From: Macrostomum hystrix | Taxonomy: Eukaryota > Platyhelminthes > Macrostomidae | NCBI GenBank assembly: GCA_950097015.1 | Contig: CATNEN010000034.1 | Coordinates: 3,876,001 to 3,940,000 of the forward strand | Length of the DNA: 64,000 nt | Reading direction: 5' to 3' | Part shown: in pieces, positions 11,346-21,682 of the stretch | Layout of the letters: each line of letters opens with the position of its first letter | Numbering within the stretch: position 1 is the stretch's first letter | Made by a program: the position numbers and the translations under genes | Notes under the pieces: model-generated | Seen by the model: only the letters and a program-made list of their open reading frames with translations | Database searches by the model: none | Told to the model about the DNA's origin: nothing

Positions 11346-13709
11346 ATGGCTTCCAACATTTCGGTTGCAAGCTGCGCCCGCTGGCTGGGCAAAGTTTTGG
11401 GTCCACCGAACAGCCATAGCTCCACCATCCATGTACCAGCAGCCGCCGTCGCTACCGCCGCCGCCACAGCTGCCGCCACTCAGGAACCAGACGAAGAGCT
11501 TCGCAACAGGCTGCTGCTCCACGACAGCCTGGAGCCGGGAGACCTGACTGCCGCCCTGGCCGACGGTCGCCTTTTGCGACGCCTGCGTCGGCGACTACTT
11601 CGATCGCGCCGAATCAGCGCGCTGCTCCAGGAGGGCCACGAGAGTTGCATCGACGCTGACGATGGCGAAGACATTGACGGCGAGGACGATGACGAAGAAG
11701 GTGAGGAGGCCATACGTCGACGCGTCACGAAATTCCTCGACAGTTGCCGGACGGATTTTCGCTTGCCGGCCGAATGCCTGTTCGAGCTGGCCGACCTTCA
11801 GCCCGAATCTGGCGCTGACGGCCACTCCGACCCCGAGCGGGTGCTGCGCTGCCTGAACGCGCTCAGCCAATCAGATTCAGCCGCTGTTGCTGGCCTAGTG
11901 GTCGAATCGGCTGTCGCTGTCGCTACCGAGGATGCCTCCATCAGCTCAGCGGCCAAGCCAGCCGGGCAGAGCTGCTGGGACGGTCCGGTGCTGGCCACGC
12001 TGAACCAGTTCGTTGGCTTCTTCCGGGCCTGCCGCATCCTGGCTCGGGAGCTGCGCGAGTCGCCGCTGAGCCTGTGGTCCGGCGAGGCAGTCGACGCGGT
12101 GTTCGGCCGATCTGTCGGCCTGCTGGAGCTGATGTCGAATCTGCGCATGAGCGTGATCTCCGGCGACGAGCAGCTGGACGAAGCGCTGGCCAGGCGAGAG
12201 AACCAGCTGGCGCAGCTGTACACTGGACACTGGTGGCACACAATCCTCAATGGCAATCGGACGCTGAAGAAGCTGGAAAAAGAAAATAAAGACTGCTTGA
12301 GCCAGGTGACGCTGGCCCTGGCGAAGCTGCCCCAGACATTTGAGTCGGCCGCTAAAACCTCCTCGGATCTCCTGCAGATGCCGATGAATCACGTGCGCCG
12401 GTTGAAGAGTGCGGCGAATGAAGCGCTTTCCAAGGCCAACGTGTCTGCCGAAGAAATGCACCGGCTGCAGGCCGTGTTGGATGTGCTCACGCGAGTTGAA
12501 GATCGGGTCAATCGGTGCATTCGGAACACTAACAGGTGAGCAATTGTGACACATTACGAGTTACAAATTATTTTACACAAGAAAAGTGCTTTCATTTGGC
12601 GCAGACACTTGACGCCGAGCTGTGAAGAGTTTGAGAGCCTGAGCTGGCCCGTCAATCCTACCTTCCGAGTTGACAACGCCATGGAGCTGGGGCGCCTGCG
12701 GCACAAGGGCTCCGTGACCGGCCCGGACAACAAGAGGGTCCACGCGAGCCTGTGGGACCGGGCGCTGGTTCTGTCGCAGTCCGGCGAAGTTCAGCAGGTC
12801 CTGGAGATCGGGCCTGATGTCAAATTCGAGGAGGTTGGTGGTGGCGCCGGAGCGGCAGGCGGTGGTCTGGGTGCCAAGCTGATCAAGCGCGCGCCCTCTT
12901 TCAGCTTCCAGTTGAAATTTCCGAGCAGTGCTCAAACCCCATCGATCAGTCTCAGTCTCGGCTGCGAATCCGGCAGCGAGCGCGAGAATTGGCTGAAAGC
13001 CTTCAACAATGCACGAGACGCCTGGCGACCCGTCGGCTTCAACGTGCACGGCCACTGCTTCCGTCGAATGCCAACGGCTCCGGACTCACGGCCGTCGGAC
13101 GCCTGTCGGCACTGCGACAAGCCGCTGGGCTGCTGGGCGCACAGCTGCGAACGCTGTCGGGTTTGGCTGCACCGGCGCTGCATCACTGACGCCTGCAGTC
13201 CGACCAGCGCGCTGCCGCACCTGCGCTGCCAGCCGGTGCCACGGCCGAGGAAAAGTTTGAAATCCGACTCCGGACAGAAGAGTTCAACGGCTCTGAGCTG
13301 GTGCGAGGCGGCGCCGATCGATGCGGAGACCGCCAGGGTCCGGCTGCGTCAGCTGCCCGAGATGCGGCCCGGCCGGCGAAGGAACTTTCTTCTGTGCCCG
13401 TCGTCTTCGTCAACCGGCGGCGGCTCAACAACTCGGACTTGTTCGGCTAGCAGCAGTGGCAGCGGCTACCAGCTGCACGTGCTGTCTGGAGAGGCCGTGC
13501 GCACCTACCAGGTGGAGTCGGTCATCGAGGACCAGATGCTGCGCATTGCCGGCACAAGGGAATCTTTTCCCGGCCTCAACGACCTGGTGCGCCACTATGC
13601 CGCGAACCCGCTGCCTCCCATGGGCGACGGCGAGCAGCTGGAGGAGGACGTCTACGAGGTCATGGAAAATGATGTGCTCATTTTTGACAGCGGCGTTGCT
13701 GACTGCTAA
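11346..13709 (+). CDS. Vav-family guanine nucleotide exchange factor (CH-DH-PH-C1-SH2)
   Basis: Two exons (11346-12535 and 12605-13709) join in frame to 764 residues; ATG in CTGCCATGG context. By family, Vav activates Rho/Rac GTPases at the membrane downstream of tyrosine kinases. Domains seen: a calponin-homology fold about 50-178 (FLDSCRTDFRLPAECLFEL, ERVLRCLNALS) with an acidic insert near 98-120; a divergent DH about 205-405 whose last conserved helix reads LLQMPMNHVRRL; PH about 422-540 (MELGRLRHKGSV); a C1 zinc finger about 545-592 (CRHC, CERC, HRRC); SH2 about 629-745 (WCEAAPIDAETA, YQLHVLSGEAV, FPGLNDLVRHY). Oddities: both SH3 domains are absent; the SH2 phosphotyrosine arginine (FLVR) is replaced (FLLC, Cys661); and no tyrosine is present between CH and DH, where Vav has its autoinhibitory tyrosines. 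Regulation therefore probably differs from vertebrate Vav. Confidence 0.85.
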
Positions 13710-13773
13710 TTATCTGATACTTTATAAGGCATCCGCGGATTCATGAACGTGTACATTTTTATGGCATATGTGA

Positions 13774-14345
13774 CCTGGGATCTGGGATCTGGGATCTGGG
13801 ATCTGGGACCTGAGATCTCAGACCTGGGATCTGGGATCTGAGATCTGGGATCTGAGATCTGGGACCTGAGATCTCAGACCTGAGATCTGGGATCTGAGAT
13901 CTGGGATCTGGGACCTGAGATCTCAGACCTGGGATCTGGGATCTGGGATCTGGGACCTGAGATCTCAGACCTGGGATCTGGGATCTGGGATCTGGGATCT
14001 GAGATCTGGGATCTGAGATCTGGGATCTGAGATCTGGGATCTGAGATCTGGGATCTGAGATCTGGGATCTGAGATCTGGGATCTGAGATCTGGGATCTGA
14101 GATCTGGGATCTGAGATCTGGGATCTGAGATCTGGGATCTGAGATCTGGGATCTGAGATCTGGGATCTGAGATCTGGGATCTGAGATCTGGGATCTGAGA
14201 TCTGGGATCTGAGATCTGGGATCTGAGATCTGGGATCTGAGATCTGGGATCTGAGATCTGGGATCTGAGATCTGGGATCTGAGATCTGGGATCTGAGATC
14301 TGGGATCTGAGATCTGTTACCTGAGATTTTGGATCTTAGATCGGA
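13774..14345. repeat. 14-bp minisatellite in the probable Vav 3' UTR
   Basis: GATCTGGGATCTGA units, the same monomer as at 9212-10312. The first 220 bases mix 7-bp half units and a GACCTGAGATCTCA variant; the rest is uniform. It begins 65 bases after the Vav-type stop codon and precedes the first AATAAA (14447-14452), so it is probably transcribed in the mRNA. Confidence 0.96.
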
Positions 14346-14446
14346 GATCAAAATTGGTCTGATGATTTCTAAATGAATGCGTTCGGATCAGTAATGCGAG
14401 TATTGTAAGCACTTTTTTCTTTTCAGAACTTTGCTTAACTCGACTC

Positions 14447-14452
14447 AATAAA
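14447..14452 (+). terminator. Probable poly(A) signal of the Vav-type gene
   Basis: AATAAA 738 bases after the stop codon, just beyond the 14-bp array. Confidence 0.45.
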
Positions 14453-15130
14453 AAGTAACCTAAGTTGTTTTAACTTAGTTATGCCATCTTCATTTAATGC
14501 AACATTATAAATTTTATTTGAAAAAATCTAAATCACTTCCAGTTGGTCACACTTTACATACAATGTCTAGGATTGGTAGCAAATCTAAAAATTTACCCCA
14601 TCAGAAAGTTACAATTCAATAAAAGTTGGTCTAAACACTTCAACTCCACATGTTGTGTGTCACGGATTGCTTCATTTCATCAGCTGACACCGGACATTCT
14701 TCATGTTATCCCAGGAAGCGTTTCATTCAAGTCTATGAGAAACTACTTTTTCATTATTGTATTTTACTTTTTTGTATTTTTGTGACTCATTTTGCTTTGC
14801 GTCGTAAACTGTGCACTGAAATGCTTTTGCGTGGAAATCTTGAATTTCTTAAATTTCAATTGAAAAGAAAGTTATATAGCTCGTATAATAAAACAAGCTA
14901 CAATTTCAATAATCTACATAGTTGTTACTATTTATACACTAGCATCCAAAATCAATGATTCACACTTCAATGATGTCAATGATGACAACTGCATTACTTT
15001 GAGTAGAATCATAAGAAAATATTCTTTCCTCGTATAAATGAGATGCGAACAGCAAAGGAGTTAACTCGTTAGACGCATCTCGCTATAGATTTTCATTTAA
15101 TAGATCTGAGCTCTGAGAATCTCACTACGA
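14453..15130. other. Unassigned AT-rich spacer
   Basis: No gene, array or transposon end was recognised between the Vav 3' region and the LTR element. Confidence 0.4.
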
Positions 15131-15134
15131 TTAA

Positions 15135-17482
15135 TGAAATAGTGCGGGTCTTTTGCTAGCCGATGACCGCCCTCATGAAAGATAGGAGTGTGGAAAACGA
15201 CGATAGAGTCGGAGGTCGATCGCTGCTGCCGCGAGTTGTCGCAGAGAGGGATGACGAAGGGAGGGATGAAGGGAGAGATGAAGGGAGAGATGAGGCGGTA
15301 CAAAGGATGCAAGTGAGTGGTCCTATTGGCCTCAGGCTGGCCAGTCCCACCCAACCCATAGGCCACAGGCATGACTGCCGTGCCCACCCCAAGCAGTGCT
15401 CGAAACCGGCTAAAAGTCTAAATAGATGTCGGACTACCCGCAAGCGAATAGGACAGGGCTAGATAGCCTACTGTCATCAGTAGCATGTTCGTAACTGACT
15501 CCTAACTTTGGTAGCAGTGGTCGACTCGGCCTAGGCACTTGTCTTAGAAATGCGGAAAGGCTATCGGCAAAGCGGATAATGATCGAAGGTAGCGCCACCA
15601 CCCAATGCGCCTACGTTGCCACCGCAGACATTTGGGAACTTGGGTCCCCGGAGCTCGCAGCTCCCAGTTTGTCACACAGATCTTAGACAAGCCGAAAAAT
15701 AGAGCATTCTGTAACTTCCGTTTTAGACTAGGGTGAGAACCCCAGAATGGATCGAGTCACGCCTCACAAGGGGATTCCTGAAACTGCGCTACAGTGGTCT
15801 AGAAAGGTGGTACTCCGAACCCGAATGAGAAATCCATAGCCAGAATCCTACTCATGAGACATTAGACACATTCCTTACATTAGATTGCAGCCTACACATT
15901 GAATAACTAGCAAATCCGAATCTGTGTGAGATGAGGAAATCAGAGGCAGGAGAGATTAAGCTGAACACTGGCTGAGTGATTATGCAAGCAGGAAATTATT
16001 AGATCACACCCCTCGCTCCCATGGCGGCGGCAGCGAGAGGCGGGGAACAGAAGGGAAACATTAATTGACAGGGGAGGTTGACACGCACTCCTTGATCTGC
16101 CAGAAAGAGAGGAAAAACCCGCCAAGGAATTCCCCCACCCCTAGCAGAGAAACACATGCTACGCTCCGCATATTACTCGCAAATCCCTAGCTCCTTATTA
16201 CTTCCATGCGCGCTCACAGTTATCCTCCTGCCGCAGCTTTCAGCTAGGCATCACCAGAGCCCATCCCCCTAATAAGTTAGCCACTCATGATCGAGGGCCG
16301 TCTAACGATAAAATAAGAGAAAGTGAAATGCATAGTAAAAAGGATTTAAGTTGTTATTAAATTGCCCAATAAATTAGATAAGCTGTGATTTAATAGTTTT
16401 ATTAGGCTAAATCAAATCCCTGCCCTTGCCTTATTACCCACTAGCTAAATAGTAAATCCCTTAGGGATAGCAATAAAAGTCCGCTGCGCGGGTTACTTAT
16501 CTGACTACGCTGGTTGACAGGCTGCAGGCCGTCGATCTCGCGGGGGAATGCAAATGAACGGGAGAAAAGGTGAGGGATTGCTGAGTACAGTTGGCAAGGG
16601 GCCAGACTGCAGGGAGCTCAAGGCTCAATTTGGAGCGCACCTAAGGAGGTGGCTTGCGCTTAAGGGCACTAGCAGGTAGTTGCCTGCTGCTATGATCTGG
16701 AGCCTTAGGCTCAGGGACTAGGTGCTAGCCTAGAAGGGGGAGAGTCCACGGACCGAGTTCCGGGACCGGACAAGGGAAAAAGGTTGTAAGGGCGGACGGT
16801 CCAAAGGGAGGTCCGGGGGAAGGTTAAAGGTGTCCTGGGAAGGTTGTTCTAGGGGCAGCGCAGCGCGCTCTCTTAAATAGTCCTGCAGCTCCGCCAACCT
16901 CGCATTCATCAAAATAACCCACATGCTCGCCGGCCTGTCAGCGAGGAATCGGGTCGGCAGTATGCCACCCCAATTGCCCACTGAAGCGGCGGCGAGAATC
17001 GCCAGATGCCCCACTAGGAGCGTCTGCCGGCAGTCGGCCAATGATTGTGATCCCGCCGGGATATGGGAAGCGCAGGCGCCGACCTGCCTATAGTGTCGTT
17101 ACATGTATCTAAAGGGGGAAAGGTCATAATCGAGCCCCGGCTCGGGTTACAGTAAAGAAGAGGGACATGAAGAATTAAAGCTCACTCTAAACGCATGAGT
17201 GCTCCCGACAATCTGATCGCGGTTTGGAGGGGAATTATGACCTAAACTAGTCCATACAGTATTGCTATTTCCGCGATCAGTCACTCCTACAGGGGACTAG
17301 ACAGATCCGAGACAAAGGGAATCGGCGGCTACTTAATTCACCTCCGCCCCAAGTCTGGCCCTAAGATTAATGATGGTGTTCTGCGGCCAGCTGCTATGTG
17401 GGTCGCGATTATTAACTTGCTAAAAATGGAAAAATTAGGCTGGCTCACAACCCCACTCGATTCCGAAGTACACTCCACATCA
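15135..17482 (-). repeat. 3' LTR
   Basis: Direct repeat of 21683-24030, the same length (2348 bp). On the minus strand it begins TGATGTGGAGTGTACTTCGG and ends in CACTATTTCA. Like the other copy it contains a 103-codon frame (16730-17041, minus) of unknown meaning. Confidence 0.95.
16730..17041 (-). CDS. Hypothetical 103-residue ORF inside the LTR
   Basis: An ATG-started frame on the same strand as gag, present identically in the other LTR (23278-23589). It starts MADCRQTLLVGHLAILAAAS and becomes Pro/Leu-rich. No known motif was recognised. It may be a chance frame in long LTR sequence; both copies being intact means little because the LTRs are nearly identical anyway. Confidence 0.2.
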   Translation of the reverse strand: MADCRQTLLVGHLAILAAASVGNWGGILPTRFLADRPASMWVILMNARLAELQDYLRERAALPLEQPSQDTFNLPPDLPLDRPPLQPFSLVRSRNSVRGLSPF

Positions 17483-18275
17483 CACCGCCTTCGCTCACTT
17501 TCACGTAAGGCACTTACGTGCTTACTGTCAGTAGTGGGGTGTGCCGCGAATCGAGGGGGCAAAAACTTACATTACCCTACTGTATACCGTAAAGAACCTT
17601 AAGAAGAAATCCGCTAGAGAAGAAATCCTAGGTCATCGTACGTAACAATACTGCTATAAATAGATTGTGTGCGAGAGTGTAAAGGTCGGCGCCCCTAGCG
17701 ACTAAGGGATAGAGTCCTGAGGGGAGGTGGGTGCGCATTCCGGCTGAGTTAAGGTTGTTCTCGTTGCCCAGGGGTGCCGTGTCCCGGCTCGCCTTCTCCT
17801 CCAGGTGGCTGCAGCTGTCCCCGTCTTTCCCTGCCCGGCTTGGTCTCGGTTGCGCAATCCCGGGAGGCTCCGGCCGTTTTCTCCTTAAGTCCGAGGGTCC
17901 GGCCGTGCTCTTCCCCAGGTGGCTCCGGGTTGGTTGGTCCGTTCGCGCCTTCCCGATTCCGTTGCCGGGCCGTGGTAGCCTCTGATTCGCCGCGCGCCCA
18001 GGTGTTTTCAGCTGGCCGGGCCCGAAAATTCTCGTCGGGCCGGTTGCCTAGCCGTTGCGCGCGGCCCAATCGGCGCTGCAGCTGGTCGCAGCTGGGGAAA
18101 CCGCTGCTCAGGCCGCTTGTGATGCTGTTGCCGGCCGAGGTGTCTCCTCACCGAAAAGGTCAGGGCCCCAACAACTAAACTGTTACCATGAGCCCCCTAA
18201 ACTGGTTCTGCCCGGAATTCCCACTTTGCTCCCATTGGCTGGCGGTTAGACCGCCACGTCTCCCTAAATTAGCCC

Positions 18276-18462
18276 TATAAAAGCAAACACTTGACGCCCC
18301 ATTGACTCCAAGCCTGTTATCTCTAAACCTATTTCGACACATTATCTAAACATCAACTAAGCTAATCTCTGCCAGCGAACTTCCTGGATTTATCCTGCCA
18401 TTATTATTTTTGTCGACTGCTACCCGCGATCATGGCCGAGCAACTGCCTGAAGGAGAGAGGT
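18276..18462 (+). promoter_or_regulatory. TATA box and possible first exon antisense to the LTR element
   Basis: TATAAAAG at 18276-18283, then an ATG at 18432 opening a short frame (MAEQLPEGER) that runs into a consensus donor (AG|GTGAGT at 18461). It reads on the plus strand, opposite to gag. No downstream exon was identified, so this could be coincidence. Confidence 0.25.
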
Positions 18463-19019
18463 GAGTGATTTGGCTTCTACTCGGCCCCCCAAGGCCGGTT
18501 ATTAAGGATAATTGCGAGGGTTATGTCATAATAGTTAGGATAAATCGAATTCCCTTTTTACCCACGGCACTCTGAAATGTCCCACTGATTTGGAATTGAC
18601 CCCGACCCGAACTGTGACAAACCCTCCCCCAAATATAGATAGATTACATTGTGAGTTATTTGAAATGCAATTACCCGCTCTATTCCTAGATGAACATTAC
18701 TGCTCAAGTTTTACAACCGCCTAGTAACCAAAAAAACTAACTGATAGACTGTCAATGAGTTTTGAAACGTCTGGAACCTTAATTCATGCGATTTATTACT
18801 ATTCTACCCCTCCAGGTACCTAGATTTGAATGCCCAGCTGCTAACTTCTGGCTCCCAAATAATGTTTTTTTTTTTCTGACCCCTCTAATCCTAACAAAGG
18901 AAAAGTTATCATTTTTAGAATCTGTCGTTCATTGAAACAGCCAGATTGTTTTCCCTCCCAGAGTTTGAATACCTGATCCTACCGGCCTCTTGATTTACGA
19001 CCGCCCACTCTTTAAACAA

Positions 19020-19650
19020 ACATTAAGAAGAAAATTCCCGAAACATACCACCCCGCTCACTTTAGCGGGTTGGTATACCCCCTAAATAGAAGCCGGTATA
19101 GCTAAACTCCCGAAACCAAGCATAGAGAACATGTAAGATAAGCAAGTTTGCGGAAAGTAGGTGCGAACCCTAGTTTGCGGCAGTTATTACGAAAATATTT
19201 CATGCGAAAATTCGTACTAGGGGAGTTTCACCCCACTAAGTATGTTTTTGGATTTTGATTAGTTTATATGAGTTTTTAAGAGGGTTTGGCGCCGAGATGG
19301 CCTTTTTGATTTGAAACCGCCTTCCCTCCCTTAAAGAAACATAGAATTTCCCATGGCATACCACCCCGCTCACTTTAGCGGGTTGGTGTCCCTCCTAAGT
19401 TAGAAGTTGTCCTAAATTGAACTCCCACAGACCCACCAATATGAACAAGATAAGGCAGAGGTGCCATGCATGATGTGGTGCGATTAAAGTAAAATGCTCT
19501 TTAAGAAAAGAAGGTGCATGCCCTAGATTGCTACAATTAGATAGGCATCTCATGCGAAAAAGTACTAGGGGAATTTCACCCCACTAGGTATGTTTTTGGG
19601 TTTCTGGCTAAATTATAAGAATTTTTATGAGATTTTTGTGCCAAGGCGGC
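19020..19650. repeat. Diverged tandem duplication, about 310 bp, inside the LTR element
   Basis: Two copies (about 19030-19290 and 19330-19640) share the block ACCCCGCTCACTTTAGCGGG, the block ACTAGGGGAGTTTCACCCC (one mismatch), and a TATGTTTTTGG tail. Each starts with a short hairpin (CCCGCT / AGCGGG). Confidence 0.75.
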
Positions 19651-19805
19651 TTTGATGAAAAAGGAAGGCGTGCACAATAGGAGAAAGGAGCAAAAAGGGT
19701 AACAGAATGGGGGATCGCTTCCCCAACGAGGTCTCCAGTGGGGCTCGGTCGCCTAGCACGGCCGAGTGAGTGCTTCGGGGCACCCGCAGCGGGAGCTACC
19801 TTTCC

Positions 19806-20357
19806 CTAGCCTGGGTCGTGGCCGTTGGTATTTACCTGCGCAGCAGCGGACCTCAGGCGGTCGGCGAATGAGGCATATGATTCGCCTCGGTCCTGCCTCA
19901 GGTTGCGCCCGCTGAGGAGCCGGGCATAGGGGGTGCAGGCGCCGCTGAGGGCCTCGGTCAGGTCCTGCACGAACCGGAAATAGGTCACGCGGCGCGGCAG
20001 GGTCATCGCTTGGGTTAGGGGTTCACCGCCTAGGTGGGCCAGGAGGGTGAGGATTTTCTCCTCTTCTGTTCCCAAGCCCTCAGCCTCAACCTTCAGGTTA
20101 AACCGGCGCAGCCAGCGGGGAAAAGAGCCTGCTGCCGATTCGAATGGTTCCAGGGCAACTTTCGCCCTGTGAGTTCTTGCTCGACGCGGCTCTAGACGCT
20201 CCATCAGGGAGGCTAGGCGCTCGATGGGGTCCCCTTGATTGGCGGCTGCAGCTGCTGCTGCCGCTGGGGGATCGGCGCGCGCTGCGGCAGCAGCGCGGCC
20301 TCTAGGTGGGCGGGGGGCGCCGATGGCCTCGACGACCTCATCCTCCTGGTCGGACAT
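19806..20357 (-). CDS. Gag capsid-like protein of the LTR retrotransposon
   Basis: 183 residues from ATG at 20357. After an acidic and Ala/Pro-rich N-terminus (1-60) comes a retrotransposon capsid-type region: residues about 75-175 with FPRWLRRFNLK, a GL-EE-KILTLLAHLGGEP stretch, and a C-terminal ESYASFADRLRSAAAQ. By family this assembles the retrotransposon particle. No zinc knuckle and no downstream pol follow in frame. The end coincides with a donor-like CAG|GTAAAT, so the protein may continue by splicing. It resembles Ty3/gypsy-type gag in pattern; clade not assigned. Confidence 0.6.
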   Translation of the reverse strand: MSDQEDEVVEAIGAPRPPRGRAAAAARADPPAAAAAAAANQGDPIERLASLMERLEPRRARTHRAKVALEPFESAAGSFPRWLRRFNLKVEAEGLGTEEEKILTLLAHLGGEPLTQAMTLPRRVTYFRFVQDLTEALSGACTPYARLLSGRNLRQDRGESYASFADRLRSAAAQVNTNGHDPG

Positions 20358-20848
20358 TTTCGGCCAAAAGAGAAATGAGGGTTTTTGCGAATTGAAAAGG
20401 GGTGTTTGTCGCTAATGCAACAATGGGGAAGGAGAGAAAGGGGAACACAGATCACGACCGGGGGTCGTGCGAGAGGGAAAGAGAATGGCCTGAGTTGTCA
20501 AATCCAGCCCTAATTAATGGCGAGCAAATTCCTTATTCTTAGCAAACAATCCTACAGCAAAAATGAGATCAAAGATCAGTGAGAGAGAAAAGGGCCCAGG
20601 GCCCTGGCTAGCTTTGCTTCCAGCCTTGGCTACTGACAACTGTTTGCGCGCACTCAAGTTTGGGACATAGAAGTCTAGGTTTTAACTTAGCACTCGTTCT
20701 GCAACCCTATAGCGGACTGTTGCACTATAGGTACGGCGGGGTCAGTACTACTGCAAGCTTGCGCCTGCAACAGCCTATCACCCTACCTTGGAAAGTACAC
20801 GCCTCAATAAGATACTCAGAGAAAGGATAATCCCCGACTCGTTCAGGG

Positions 20849-21257
20849 AGTCATCGGTTCCCGGCTGCATTGCCGGGGGCCCCCCTCGCGATTAACGAGA
20901 CTGGGAAGCCCAGGGGGGATATACCTGGGATCTCGCTCGGATAGGAGTCCATGGCTAAAGCCTGGCTACCCCATTTAGAAAACCCCTCAAAGAATCTCTT
21001 AGAAAGACGTGCCGACCGAATTCTAGCCCATACTTGAAGTAGGCAGTTACGAGAGGCGGGCACGGGGGTCGTTAGACCTCCCTCAGAAGTCCCACCTCCC
21101 TAACTGTTCCCCACCAAAGTCAGACTTGGTCAAAGCTATGTGACACATTCAGAATCAGGTACACGTAAGCAGGCCCGCAAGCTGCCCAAGAGAACCAATC
21201 CCCGGTGCTCAGCGAGTCATCGATTCCCGGCTGCATTGCCGGGGGCTCCCCTCGCTC
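20849..21257 (-). repeat. Duplicated hairpin block in the gag leader
   Basis: Two nearly identical blocks of about 40 bases (20849-20890 and 21215-21257) each hold the hairpin CCCGGC-TGCATT-GCCGGG (20860-20877 and 21226-21243). They lie in the 1.3-kb leader between the primer binding site and gag. Confidence 0.7.
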
Positions 21258-21663
21258 GGTTAGAAGGCCGAAAGGCGTTGCCCGGTCCCTCGTTAAGAAT
21301 GGCCCCTCCCAGAACAGTCACGCAGGAAACCCCACAGACAGTCCCTGACTCCTGCAGCAGCCACATAACCCGAAGACACTCTAGCATGAAGTCCGCTCAC
21401 ACAGCCTACTCTTAGTAGAAAGTCACTAATCAGAAATTTTGGAAATCCTAACAAAATCCTTACATTAAAGTCCGAATCAAATTGAAACTGTTCAAGAAAA
21501 TTAATTGACAGTTACTCGAACTGAAGTCCAGTCTCTAGAGATAAGATTTAGGCATACGGAAGATGAAATCTAGAAGAAGCCCTTACGGCTAACTACCACA
21601 GAAATCTGCGGCGCTAAACTAACAATTGAAAAAATTCAGGTTCGTTTCGCGCCCTTTCTAAAT

Positions 21664-21681
21664 CCCACCTCGATGCCACCA
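21664..21681 (-). other. Primer binding site of the LTR element
   Basis: One base after the 5' LTR, the minus strand reads TGGTGGCATCGAGGTGGG. Its complement ends in GCCACCA, as a tRNA 3' end with CCA would. I do not assign the tRNA species. Confidence 0.65.
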
Positions 21682-21682
21682 T

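Noticed and set aside
15156-15462. Two opposite 95-99-codon frames in the LTR start
   Set aside because: They overlap each other and cover a short GGGA-GATGAA repeat; neither has a recognisable motif, although both LTR copies keep them because the LTRs are nearly identical.
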